64,000 bases of DNA. Source: Neostapfia colusana. Taxonomy: Eukaryota > Streptophyta > Magnoliopsida > Poales > Poaceae. The stretch covers positions 84,456,968 to 84,520,967 of the forward strand of contig JASWHV010000012.1 in the NCBI GenBank assembly GCA_030760725.1, written 5' to 3'. The notes beneath the pieces were generated by a model. It ran no database searches. It had not been told where the DNA came from and was given only the letters and a program-made list of their open reading frames with translations. The position numbers and the translations under genes were made by a program. Shown piece after piece: positions 11,364 through 21,717 of this stretch (positions are counted from its first letter, which is position 1; the number at the start of each line of letters is the position of its first letter).

Positions 11364-13496
11364 AATATGTGGCATCCGGTTCCAAAAATAGAACCAAGTT
11401 AATACATATGTGTGCCTAGGATGTTCATCACACATACACATGTAATCCACAAACTGAATTCAGAATATAACCACGAATAAATAGTGTTTAGTACTTTATT
11501 ACATCGACTAATTGTCTCACTCATGATTGTCTATCTTATTCTTGCAGCGGAAGTCTCTAAACGACAGCGGAAACAACTAAACAGCAGCAGGCTCCATCTT
11601 AACTCCACAGGCATGTTGATGGTAGTTCGCACGCCTAGTACTCTACATGGTCCTCGAAGTACTCTACTACTCTTCTCCTGTTGCTGATGTTTATGTGATA
11701 ATGCAAGGGTGAGTACATGTCGTACTCAGCAAGTGCGGGAAAAATATGACATGTAGATTACAACAAGGTATGGAATAAAAAGGCTCATTGCAGCAAGCAA
11801 ATTTTATTTCACAAACATGGTAAAAACAACAACTAAGTCTAGTTGAATTAAATCCCAATATAATCAAGTAATCAGCAACATTCTTTCATCATAATTCATC
11901 ATTTATCAAGTCTCAAGCAGCCAATAATCTTTCTCAAGTTCATATCATACTCAGAATTATTCATAACCTTCTCATATTCATATGACCGAAGTCAAACTTG
12001 TTTTCATGACTCAAAACAGTCCCAAAACCAATTCTAATGACCATACCATAACCATATCGAATATCCATCCCAAGTTTTCCCTTCTAATCATGTGAGTTGG
12101 CCAGGTGCTTGTGACCGTAAGCACGGCTATTATGATAGTTTTAGCAAAGGTGGCACCACTTTACCAACAAATTCGTGATTTCATCACCCGTCGGCGACTG
12201 TAGAACCTCCATTATACCAGTACACAACCGTCGGTGTATGGCCAAGAGATCACAAAATAGCCTTTACAAAGGGGCCCCTAGATGTATGGACTCACTGAGG
12301 TTTCACCGGCAGGCTCGAATCACCATTCTCCCACCCAACAGGCCCCCTCTTGTGCCATGCAGTTCCCAGGGAAGTCCTCTCTCGACTCCCATTCCCCGCG
12401 CTATCCACGGTCCATAACAAGCTAGCAACACACCAAATTAGTAAGCTAAGCCGTACCCATATTTGGCCTTATGGTGGCACTGTTTTCCTGGCATGTGCTG
12501 GCATGAACCGGTCCTTAGATCTACGGCAAGTAAACCACCTTATCATTCAGCAACATCAACAAACCAAGCTTGCCTAGATCTCCCCCGATTCCATGCTCAT
12601 TAACATCATCAAGTTATCATTATCATTATTCGTATGAGTGCAGTAGCTAACCATGTTTTAATTCAGCTTCCCGTATCCCGTAGATTAAGCGAAGCAAAAA
12701 GGAAAAACGACCATACCCGACTCATCAACTTTCCCAGCGACAAGGATGGTTAACAAAACTAGTAAACTCCTATAAAAGGGTGTCCCATCAAGTTGACTCA
12801 AGCATACCAGTTTTCGCAAAAAAAACAGTTTCAAAACATGGGATCAATATGGTCAAGGGGCACTTGCCTTGCTACCGTGGTTCTTGTTTTCCGAGCGTCT
12901 CGAAGTCTTGGTTCTGTATTTCTTCGTAGATGGCTTTCTGAGCTCGTCCTTCTACTCACGACCACGCACATACAAAATTTACAGCAATCAAAAATCATGC
13001 ACAAACTTTACTCAATATGCAATGGTGTAGATGAATGCAAATCCTATGGTGCTATTTTATTAAACCCGTTTGTACGTGTTCTTGCATGTTTTAATGGGCT
13101 TTCATGGGGTTTTATGACGAACAAGGGTGTAGGGATCAAGTGTGGACGTGGTGATGATCTTGACTCAAGATCTAGATCAATCCCACCGTCAAAAACCGAT
13201 CAAAACGTGATCTGTCCACACGGAAAAGTTTTGGTTCGAAGGGAGCAAAGAAAACGGATGCGTAAAAACAGCGACGACGTTGTAAGATGGGTAATGAAGA
13301 CCTACCTCACTTCCCTTTGGTGGCAGGGTCTTCCTCCTAGCAATGGCAGCAGCGGGGGCTCACCGGCGACTGAACTCCGGCGAGGGGGGGGGATGGTTTA
13401 ACTCGGCGAGTTGGGGACTAGGGTCTCCAAGTCGCCGACTTGGGAGGAAGAAAAAGGGAAAGGGGTTACGGCCAAAAGGGGGGGGGGGTTGGGTTC

Positions 13497-13504
13497 TATT
13501 TATA
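13497..13504 (-). promoter_or_regulatory. TATA box of element C 5' LTR
   Basis: TATAAATA on the minus strand; transcription would run leftward from about 13465-13475 through the PBS into gag. Confidence 0.65.
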
Positions 13505-13720
13505 AGGGGAAAAGAGGAGTCCTACTCCAATTGGAGCTCAAATAAGAGTCCTACTCAATTTTGGATCTCAACAAACTTATCTTTTCAGTTAGGTGCGGAA
13601 GCAATGTGGAGAAAATTTGGGGAAATTGTCTCGGTACCCTCAGTATCGGGTACCCCCGCGCACAGTAGAAAAACAACCTAGGGACCTCGCCCCCTCCGCA
13701 GGGGTGAGCTCCGAAAGCGC

Positions 13721-14118
13721 CACGTGCCCAGTGGGGCCGGGCCATCCTTCTCCTCAGAGGCGAGCTCCGAGGGCGCCACGTGTCCAGCGGTGCCAGACCT
13801 CCCCTCTCCTCAGAGGCGAGCTCTGAGGGCGCCACGTGTCCAGCAGTGTCGGACCTCCCCTCTCCCCAGAGGCGAGCTCCGAGGGTGCCACGTGTCCAGT
13901 GGTGCCGGACCTCCCCTCTCCTAAGAGGCGAGCTCCGAGGGCGCCACGTGTCCAGCGGTGCCGGACCTCCCCTCTCCTTAGAGGTGAGCTCCGAGGGCAC
14001 CATGTGTCCAGTTGTGCCGGACCTCCCCTCTCCTCAGAGGCGAGCTCTGAGGGCGCCACGTGTCCAGTGGTGCCGGACCTTCCCTCTCCTCAGAGGCGAG
14101 CTCCGAGGGCGCCACGTG
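13721..14118. repeat. 56-bp tandem array with eight G-box cores (C 5' LTR)
   Basis: Cores start at 13721, 13777, 13833, 13889, 13945, 14001, 14057 and 14113, exactly 56 bp apart. Seven are CACGTG and one (14001) is CATGTG. The array lies just upstream (minus direction) of the TATA box. Confidence 0.95.
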
Positions 14119-14312
14119 TCCAGCGGGACACTCGACAGCGCACTACGGCAAATTGGAATTGGCTCATTACAGCTGTCTTTTTCCTATTCCCCACCATTTT
14201 TATGATTCTTTCTCCATTTCTATGGTTCCTTCCTCCATTTCTACTTCTTTTATAAAGTTTCTCTGTATGAAAAATGTATGAAATGCATGGAAATGAATTT
14301 GAGGGTGTTACA

Positions 14313-14661
14313 TCACGTTACTAACCACGTGACGAGCCCGTAGCACGCCAGGGAAGGGCGTTGCTCGGATACCCCAAACGACATGAAGAGTCGTAGAGGA
14401 TATCAAAGCAGGCCGGGTTACCTACCACCCGTGGGGCTCCACCCTTCAGCTTGTGCGCACTGGTGGACAGCGCTTACGTGCACCCCCCAAGATATAGAAC
14501 GTCCTGAGATGCACGATTTTCCGACATAGCAAATAAGTTAGGTTGTCACCTTCATAATAGGCTAATATAGTAGTCCTTATGTGGGCCTAGTACTGTATCC
14601 TCACCGTTTCCTAAGTTTTTGTCATAATACAATCCTTATTCTATGCGCTATTACCAATGCG
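14313..14661 (-). other. Element A leader, outer part
   Basis: Resumes the A leader after C. The last ~120 bp (gtccttatgtgggcctag onward) match the end of the E leader at 39171-39260 almost base for base. Confidence 0.75.
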
Positions 14662-14673
14662 GCTCTGATACCA
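14662..14673 (-). other. Element A primer-binding site
   Basis: The plus strand gctctgatacca is the exact reverse complement of TGGTATCAGAGC, the usual complement of the initiator-Met tRNA 3' end in plant retroelements. The LTR starts three bases further on. Confidence 0.9.
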
Positions 14674-14676
14674 CGC

Positions 14677-17600
14677 TGACAGTGACCCGGCCACCGTTCA
14701 TTCACGGAGCCGTGCCACTCGCCCGGGAATCGCATTGGATGGTGCCGTATTGTGCGGCACCCAACAGCTCACATATAAGAAAACATGTATTACATAAAAC
14801 AATAGCGGAAGCTTACAAGTTTTTCTTTGTAAATAATTTATATCAAATAGCTATAGTGAAAGTCTATAAACAGCTCACGTTGAATAACTAGAGAGCACTC
14901 GAGAAGAGGTCCAGCTCGCGGACTCTTCTCGCTAGAAACACGAAGACAACAGCAGCGGCTGGGTTTGCCATGTGTTAAACGACTCAGGAGTCTCCGAGTC
15001 TCACCGAACAACCTTCTTCTTAGCATCAATATTAACCTGCAAAACCACTCATATAGCAAGTGTGAGCACATAGGCTCAGCAAGACTGATCCGTCTCTCCT
15101 AAACAAGAAACTCTACATGCACGTCGGATTGAAATGGGTTAGCTACTTTGCATAAAGGACTCGCCTACAGTTGATCCTTAACTTTCAGGTTTTAAGCCTC
15201 ATTGTAAAGACCTTGAGCCAAACATCATCGCAACTACACAATCAAACAAGAAACGCTTTATTGCGATGCTGCTTGCACAAAGTGAAGTAAACTTTAATTA
15301 GCCTATCTATAATTCAAGCATGATTGTAATACAAGATACATCACAACCTTATCAAGTTCAAAAGAAAACAAGTTCAGTTCTTACTACGTCAATACGCAGT
15401 GGGCAAGTATACTCATATGACCGCGAGCGACAGTGATTTGAATCAGTACACGCCTGGACTACACGACACGTACACCTGTACTCCGAGTTGTCGGCAGCAA
15501 CCTTGACTGACGTTGTACGCGGCCACCTTTCCCAAGATCTTCCACACAGGACGCGGTCTAACTGCCCCAAGTATGCAAGCTCCCTCAAGGTACATACCCG
15601 CAGTCATATGTTCTTGAGCGAGTTACCTCCAGCTACCCTGACGCCGAAAGCCTAAGACGGTTAGAAAAGTTCCAATGTGGATCTCCTGAGGTACATCGGT
15701 TTCCTGGGTCCCATATAGCCAGTATGCGCCCGGTACACAACTCAAACTTATCCAACAGGGCCAAGTACGGACGGGCCTTAACCGACACAGGCAGGGCTAT
15801 GCACGCACAATCCGCAGCCTGCTGCATCTAAACCTCCCTGCCCGGTCTCCATTTCTTATCTGTGAGCTTTCCTCATTGTTTCTATTCTTGACCCGCTCCG
15901 AATAAACCAAGCCCTAAACTCGCGAGTAGATTCCAACTACTCGACTTCTACCGAACCTTTCCTACTAACATTTAGCATAGCAAAATCCACTCAAGGAGGT
16001 GCTATTCTACCCTTTCTCTCTTAGGAAATTCTGGTCATGCAACCGGGGTTTTCAATATCAACTAGACTTAATGCAATCAAACCATTCAAAGCTACGATCT
16101 CTAGAAATGGAAATACTTTATAAAACTGTTCAAATGCAAACCGGGGCTTGCCTGTTTTGCAGGTGACTAAGATTACAATCAGTTAGTGAAGATCACTTGG
16201 GGCTTGATCACTCGCTTTCCTCTCTCCTTGATCTTCACTTCAACTCCTTCACACGTTCTCACGTAGATGCTACACGATATGAATATGCATATGTATTTAA
16301 TTGTAAATATTTTGCTAATAAACTCTAATGACAAAGTTTAACAACTGGGACTCTGTTGAAGAATTTAAAATGACACTGTTGCTAGTGGTTTGGGTTGGGT
16401 TTAAGTAATATGATCAAGTGCTAAGTGCTTTCTCCACTTGTGTGCTGATCACCTTAAAGAGGTTGAATAGAACAGTGGTGATCCAGAGCTCCAATGGAGC
16501 TGAAAATTTTCATGTGAATTCCTTGTCACAAGAAAGTTATCTGGACCAAAAATTAGCATTTTTCATTGGGTGATTTATTTAGAACAATTACCTAAGAAAT
16601 TAAGCACAACGGATTTAATTCTGAGGTAAATCTCATGTTCATGTCAAACTTAGTGAACTAAAATTTTAATTATGGTTCATAGAGCCTGCATGAATTTTCT
16701 AGGATTTTTGAAGCTACGAATTGGCAAGAACTGAATTTCCAAGTTTTGGGAGTTCTCTAAAAATGTTTCTGTATTCATTTGAACACAGTAACTTAAACCT
16801 GAATTCTCCTAATCAAATCAACTACAATTGATCTGAACTTTTTATAGGTGTTCAATAACATCCTAAAGATTATTTTGGCAAAATTTGAGGATTTTTGGAT
16901 GAACCAAACTCCCTCAAAAATTCTTTTCCTGAAAAGCTTTAATGAATTTTCCAGAACTAAATAATGCCTTTCATACAAATTGGGTTGAATATTTGGATAG
17001 AGTTTGTCAACCTGAATCTAACCCAATTTGAATCACTAAATTTGGAGTTTCCTAGCAAAAGTTATGGCCTTCTAAAGTTTGAGGAAAAATCTGGGATTCA
17101 AATAAATCGAGAGAAAAGTTTGAATCCTGTCTGGGGGACTAGGAGACACGTGTCTAGTGCCGGAACAAAACCACACGGGGACACAGAACTATTCCCGGAT
17201 TGCCACAGTTTGATCCGGCGTCACAGAGGATCTGGCCTCCCCCTCTCGAGCAACCGACACACGGGCCCGGTGAGGCCTTCTTCAACCTCGCGACCCCCGC
17301 GTCCCGCGCCGCCTGAGCTCGTCGGAGCACCTCGGTTTTCGGCCTCCTCCCGTGCCCAATCGCTGCTAGGCCCTAATTTTGTGTGCTGAACACGTTGGGA
17401 GAGTTTCCCCACACCGGCTTCGGCTCTAACCTAGCTCGCACCGATGCGGCGGCTCAGTGGAGGTTCGGCGACGTCGCCCCAACGTGCTAGCCCCCCAAAT
17501 GCTCACTGGAAAGGCCCTACAGCATCCATGATGGCTAGAGAAGCTCGGCATGGTGGTGAAAAGGCCCGGGAACGGCTCTAATATAGCTTTCATCGTGCGC

Positions 17601-17983
17601 CCAAAGCTTCCCGCCATTTGTGCCGTTAGAAAAGCTCGGAATACACCGGCTACACGTGGTTTCATGCTAGGGTTATGAAGCAAACTTATGCGCCATCGAG
17701 TCTAGCTACTGTGTGTGAAGTTTTGTGGCCTCTAAACAAGAATCAATCGGGAATTTCATGAATTCATACCCGAGGATGGTTTTGCACCGGCCGGGACGAA
17801 AACTGGAATTCCGCCGGCGACGATCCCCGGTTGGACTTGAGCTTCGGAGGTGAGCTGCGTGGAGGCTCGGCGCGTCCAACGGTGATCTTGTTTGGCCGTG
17901 AAAGTCTCTGGGTGAGCTGTCCACGGGAGCACCGTGTCTCGATTTTGTTTCGGCCGCCGCGGAAGAACTGATTTCTCTGTATG
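14677..17983 (-). repeat. Element A 5' LTR, segment 1
   Basis: Starts TGACAGTGACCC after the PBS and is alignable throughout with the E LTR. Ends at the gtatg target site (17979-17983) where B inserted. Confidence 0.85.
14741..15521 (-). other. Structured-RNA candidate region in A LTR
   Basis: Hairpin GGTGCCG/CGGCACC at 14741-14761 with 7-nt loop. Nested stems ACCTTG/CAAAGT (15210-15215, 15278-15283) and CATCGCAA/TTGCGATG (15226-15233, 15261-15268) enclose a conserved 27-nt loop. Palindrome at 15434-15445. Stem CACGTACA/TGTACGCG at 15467-15474 and 15514-15521. The plus-strand mismatches become G.U pairs on the minus RNA strand. Confidence 0.65.
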
Positions 17984-18848
17984 TGTGACACCCTCAATTC
18001 TGTGGAAAACCACGGAACCGGAACTGATGCATATGTGTGCCCAGGATGTTCATCACACATACACATATGTTCCACAAACTGAATTCAGATTATATATTAC
18101 CACGAATAACAGAGTTTATACAATGTCTCATGAGTCTTGGACTCATTCTCACAGCGGAAGTCTTATTTCTATGCGACGGAAGTCTTTATTCTAATGCGGA
18201 AGTAATTTAACTAATGCGGAAGCAATTCTAGGCATCAATGGCTCCATCTCTACTCCATCCCCACAGGCAAGGTTGAGAACAGATCACATGCCTAATGCTC
18301 CACTTGGTCTTCATAGAAATCTTCTCCTGTTGCTGATGATGAAATAATAATGCAAGTTTGAGTACAATGATGTACTCAGCAAGTGCAGGAAAATATGATA
18401 TGTAGCTCATAACAAGGTAGGTATAAAAAGGCTCATTGCAGAAAGCAAAGTTATTTACCAAAAACATGATAAAACATCAACTCATCTTTAAGTGAATGTA
18501 ATCCCAACATGTATTAAAATACCAATCATACCTCCATTATGTTCATTACCTTCCATGTCACAACCAGTCATCAATCAACCTCATTCTCGCTCACGAATAC
18601 CTCCTCGTATTCGCTACCATCTCACGAATACCATCTCGTATTCGCTACCATTTCATCTCATAAAACAACTTCGTCTCCCACCAAGACTAACCTTGTTGCC
18701 ATGACTCAACAGTCATGCAACCCATCTTATCACCCGGACTCAACAGTCCCGAAAACCAAACCATCCAAAACCATAACCAATAACCATATCCAATAACCAT
18801 CCCAACTAATCATGGAAGTTGGCCAGGCGCTCGTGACCGTAAGCTCGG

Positions 18849-18860
18849 CTATCATGATAG
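18849..18860. other. 12-nt palindrome in B LTR
   Basis: CTATCATGATAG is self-complementary. The same palindrome is at 58643-58654 in F, and a one-base variant at 12127-12138 in C, each preceded by gaccgtaag. Confidence 0.7.
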
Positions 18861-20437
18861 TTTTAGACTCTGCAGAGTTTGCACCTCTTTACCCACAAGT
18901 TTGTGATTTTGTCACCTGTCGGCGACTGCAGAACCTCCATTATACCAGTACACAACCGTCGGTGTATGGCCAAGAGATCACAAAATAGCCTTTACAAAGG
19001 GGTTACTAGATGTATGGACTCACTAAGGTTTCACCGGCAGGCTAGAATCTCCAATTCTCCCACCCACGGGCCCCCTCTTGTGCCATGCAGTTCCCAGGGC
19101 AGTCCTCACTCGACTCGCATTCCCCGCGCCTTCCACGGTCCATAACAATCTAGCAACTTACCTAATTAGTCAGCTAAGCCGCACCCATACTTGGCCTTGT
19201 GGTGGCACTGTTATCCTGGTATGTGCTCGCATGAACCGGTCCTTAGATCTACGGCAAGTAAACCACCATCTCATGCTACCTCATTCATAAACCCAGTCTT
19301 GCCTAAATCTCCCTCCGATCCATTTTCATTAACAACATCGGTTTTCTCATTATCATTACGAGTGCAGTTAGCTAGACACATCTATCTCGCTTCCCAATCA
19401 CATGGACTCAGCGAAGCTTAAAAGTAAAAACCTGGCGACAAGGGTAGTTTTAACCAAAACTAGTAAACTCCTATAAAAGGGTTTCCCATCATGTTTGACT
19501 CAGCACACACACCTTTTAGCAAAACAAAACAGTTTTTCCCAAAACATAGGATCAATATGGTCAAGGAGCACTTGCCTTGTTCTTGCGGTTCCGGTTGCTC
19601 TTGGATCTCGAAACCTTGTTGTTGCAGCTCGTCGTAGACAGCTCCCTAAGCTTGTCCTTCTATACAGGATCACGCACATACAAGATTCACAGCAATCAAT
19701 ATCATGCACAAATTTAACTAGATGTGATGATGCATATGCATGCTATCCTATAATCAGTTTAGTTTTATTAGGTCGGTTTGTAAGTGTTCTTGCATGGTTT
19801 TATGAAGAACACAGGTGTTCGGATCAGATGTGGACGTGGCCATGACCTTGTCTTTAGATCAACCCGATCAACAAGTGATCTGTCCACGAGAAAGCTTCTG
19901 TTCAAAAGGAATCGAAGAACAGATGCAAAGAAAACACAACGATGTTGTAAGGTGGTATTGGAGACCTACCTTACGTTCTTCTCGGTCTCGGGGTCCTTCC
20001 CTGATCAGACGGATCGTTGGGGCTCTCTTCCGGCGATCTTCCTCGCTGAACTCCGGTGATGGCTTACTCGGTGAGTTGGGGCTAGGGCTCTAAGTCGTCA
20101 GCTCAGGAGTTGGAAAGTCGAAGTTTGTGGTCGACACTTCCCTCGGACCTGCACTGGGCAGCCCACGGAGGTTCTTTTTTGGAGGGGCTAGTCACATGCG
20201 GAGAGCTTAAGCGTATGGACGAATTAAGGAGAAGCTTGACACGGCGAGTTTTACGTGGTTCAGGCCGCCGGAGCGTAAAATCCTACGTCCACGACGAGCT
20301 CAGGAGCTCGCTGTATTGCTTGCTGCTCAGAACTGGAGTCCTGAGCTTGGGGATGAGTGATGTCTAGCGTATGGGTTGCAGGAGTGCGAACCCAGGGTGT
20401 GAATGGCTAGAGTGCGAACCCTTGCTAATGTCGCCTA

Positions 20438-20466
20438 CCCGAGCCTTTTATAGTCCAAGGCTCGGG
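20438..20466 (-). promoter_or_regulatory. TATA box inside a perfect 10-bp inverted repeat (G 3' LTR)
   Basis: Arms CCCGAGCCTT (20438-20447) and AAGGCTCGGG (20457-20466) flank a 9-nt loop; the minus-strand TATAAAA lies at 20446-20452. The same structure is intact in G2 (60165-60193) and partly lost in the right G LTR near 26401-26426. Confidence 0.75.
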
Positions 20467-20855
20467 TGGCTTACAAGGGGGGCCCGGGACCCGACAGGTG
20501 GTCCCAGGGAGATTGCCTACAGACTACCGTATCCGCAGTTATGTCGGTAGTTGTCTCTGGCGAAGGCTTCTGAGTCTTCGTCTTGCCGCCCTGCCCATGC
20601 CGCATGCTAGTCGTAGCGGTTGATGACGGCGGCAGCGGCATGGGATGTCTTGTCGCTGCGTTTATTGGCTGGCAGGCTCTGACACCGCGCGCCAGTCTGT
20701 GATGCGACTGGGCGCAACGGCACCTAACAGCGGCGTGCTCCGCGTCTCCGCGTCTTGGGAAGGCGCGGGCCTTGAATACCTTGTACGGGCAAGGTATGGG
20801 GCGTCTTCACGCCCGTTGCCTACCGCTCGGGGGCAGGAAGCACTGTTCTGCTGGA

Positions 20856-21137
20856 CACGTGGCGGGCCCGGAGCCCTCCTCAGAGGAGAGGGGGGTCCAG
20901 CCCCGCAGGACACGTGGAGCCTTCGGACCTCTTCCCGCGGAGGGGGAGGTCCGGCTTTTGTCGGCCACGTGGCAAGCCCGGAGCTCTCCTCTGAGAAAAG
21001 GGAGGTCCGGCCCCGCTAGACACGTGGCGCCTCCGGACCTCTCTCCCGCGGAGGGGGAGGTCCGGTTTCTGCAAGCCACGTGGCGGGCCCGGAGCTCTCC
21101 TCTGAGGAGAGGGAGGTCCGGCCCCGCCGGACGCGTG
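20856..21137. repeat. 55-56-bp tandem array with G-box cores (G 3' LTR)
   Basis: CACGTG cores at 20856, 20911, 20966, 21021 and 21077, then CGCGTG at 21132. Units contain the GGAGGTCCGG and GGAGCTCTCC type blocks. Confidence 0.9.
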
Positions 21138-21227
21138 GCGCCTTCGGAGCTCTCCCTGCGGAGAAGGGCGAGATCCTTAGGCATTTTCCCCTGTGCGCGG
21201 GGGTACCCCATATCGCGGGTACCGACA

Positions 21228-21717
21228 GTGGCCCCCGGGCCCATCTCGGGGGAGATAGTGAGCCCGAGGTGGGACCTCTGTCTCTTCTGTTCCGTGCACT
21301 TTCTCTAAGTCCCGCATTGACTGCTGCCGGAGCACGAACAGTCGCGGGCTCGTGGGAGCGTGCGTCCACTTGATGGTTGTCTTTACTGCGGCGGTTCCCC
21401 AGACTGCCACTTCTACATGTTGCGGTGCTTTCTTCGGGGACCGTGGGACTGCCTTGCCGGCTCGTCTTCTTAGGAGACTGACTCCATGACCCACCGCTCC
21501 AGCTGGGCGGCTTGGGTCCACCTGTCATCGGCGCTCGGTCTTGGGGCCGAAGCGGTTGCCGATGCGGCGTATTCGAAGAGTTTCGAATCACTTGGAATTG
21601 CCCCTGGGAAGGTTTAAGAGGGGAACTTACCCGCATTGCGGCTTCCCTTCGCACTTCCCAGCGCTTTTTATTGGACTCTTGTGCCTTTGTCTTCTTGCCT
21701 TTGAGTCCTCCCTCGTC
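21228..21717. other. G internal region next to 3' LTR
   Basis: Starts with the probable PPT (minus GGGCCCGGGGGCCAC, directly at the LTR end; richer in C than usual). The rest shows no convincing gene. It is conserved in G2 (60956-61431), so it is a family sequence and not a later insertion. Confidence 0.55.

Larger units (their letters stand above)
4701..14312 (-). mobile_element. Element C: Ty3/gypsy element inserted in the leader of A
   Basis: Left LTR (3') 4701-6149, PPT about 6150-6163, coding 6200-10662, PBS about 11351-11363, right LTR (5') 11368-14312. The flanks tcaca (4696-4700) and tcacg (14313-14317) match at 4 of 5 bases, consistent with an ageing TSD. The element sits inside the leader of A. 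The two LTRs differ strongly in length (1449 versus 2945 bp) because the left one has a 1.7 kb internal deletion and a duplicated start. Confidence 0.85.
11368..14312 (-). repeat. Element C 5' LTR (full length)
   Basis: Begins TGTGGCATCC and ends GGGTGTTACA. It has a TATA box at 13497-13504 (minus) and the 56-bp G-box array upstream of it in transcriptional direction. Compared with the left LTR it retains the segment 11665-13377. It shares blocks with B and F, including a palindrome near 12127 and the run around cacccgtcggcgactg. Confidence 0.85.
20116..21227 (-). repeat. G 3' LTR
   Basis: Matches 26080-27186 across its length. Ends GGTACCGACA. Contains a hairpin-embedded TATA box and a G-box array. 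Confidence 0.85.

Noticed and set aside
13721..14118. Possible CRISPR array
   Set aside because: The whole 56-bp unit repeats without unique spacers, and the sequence is a eukaryotic LTR.
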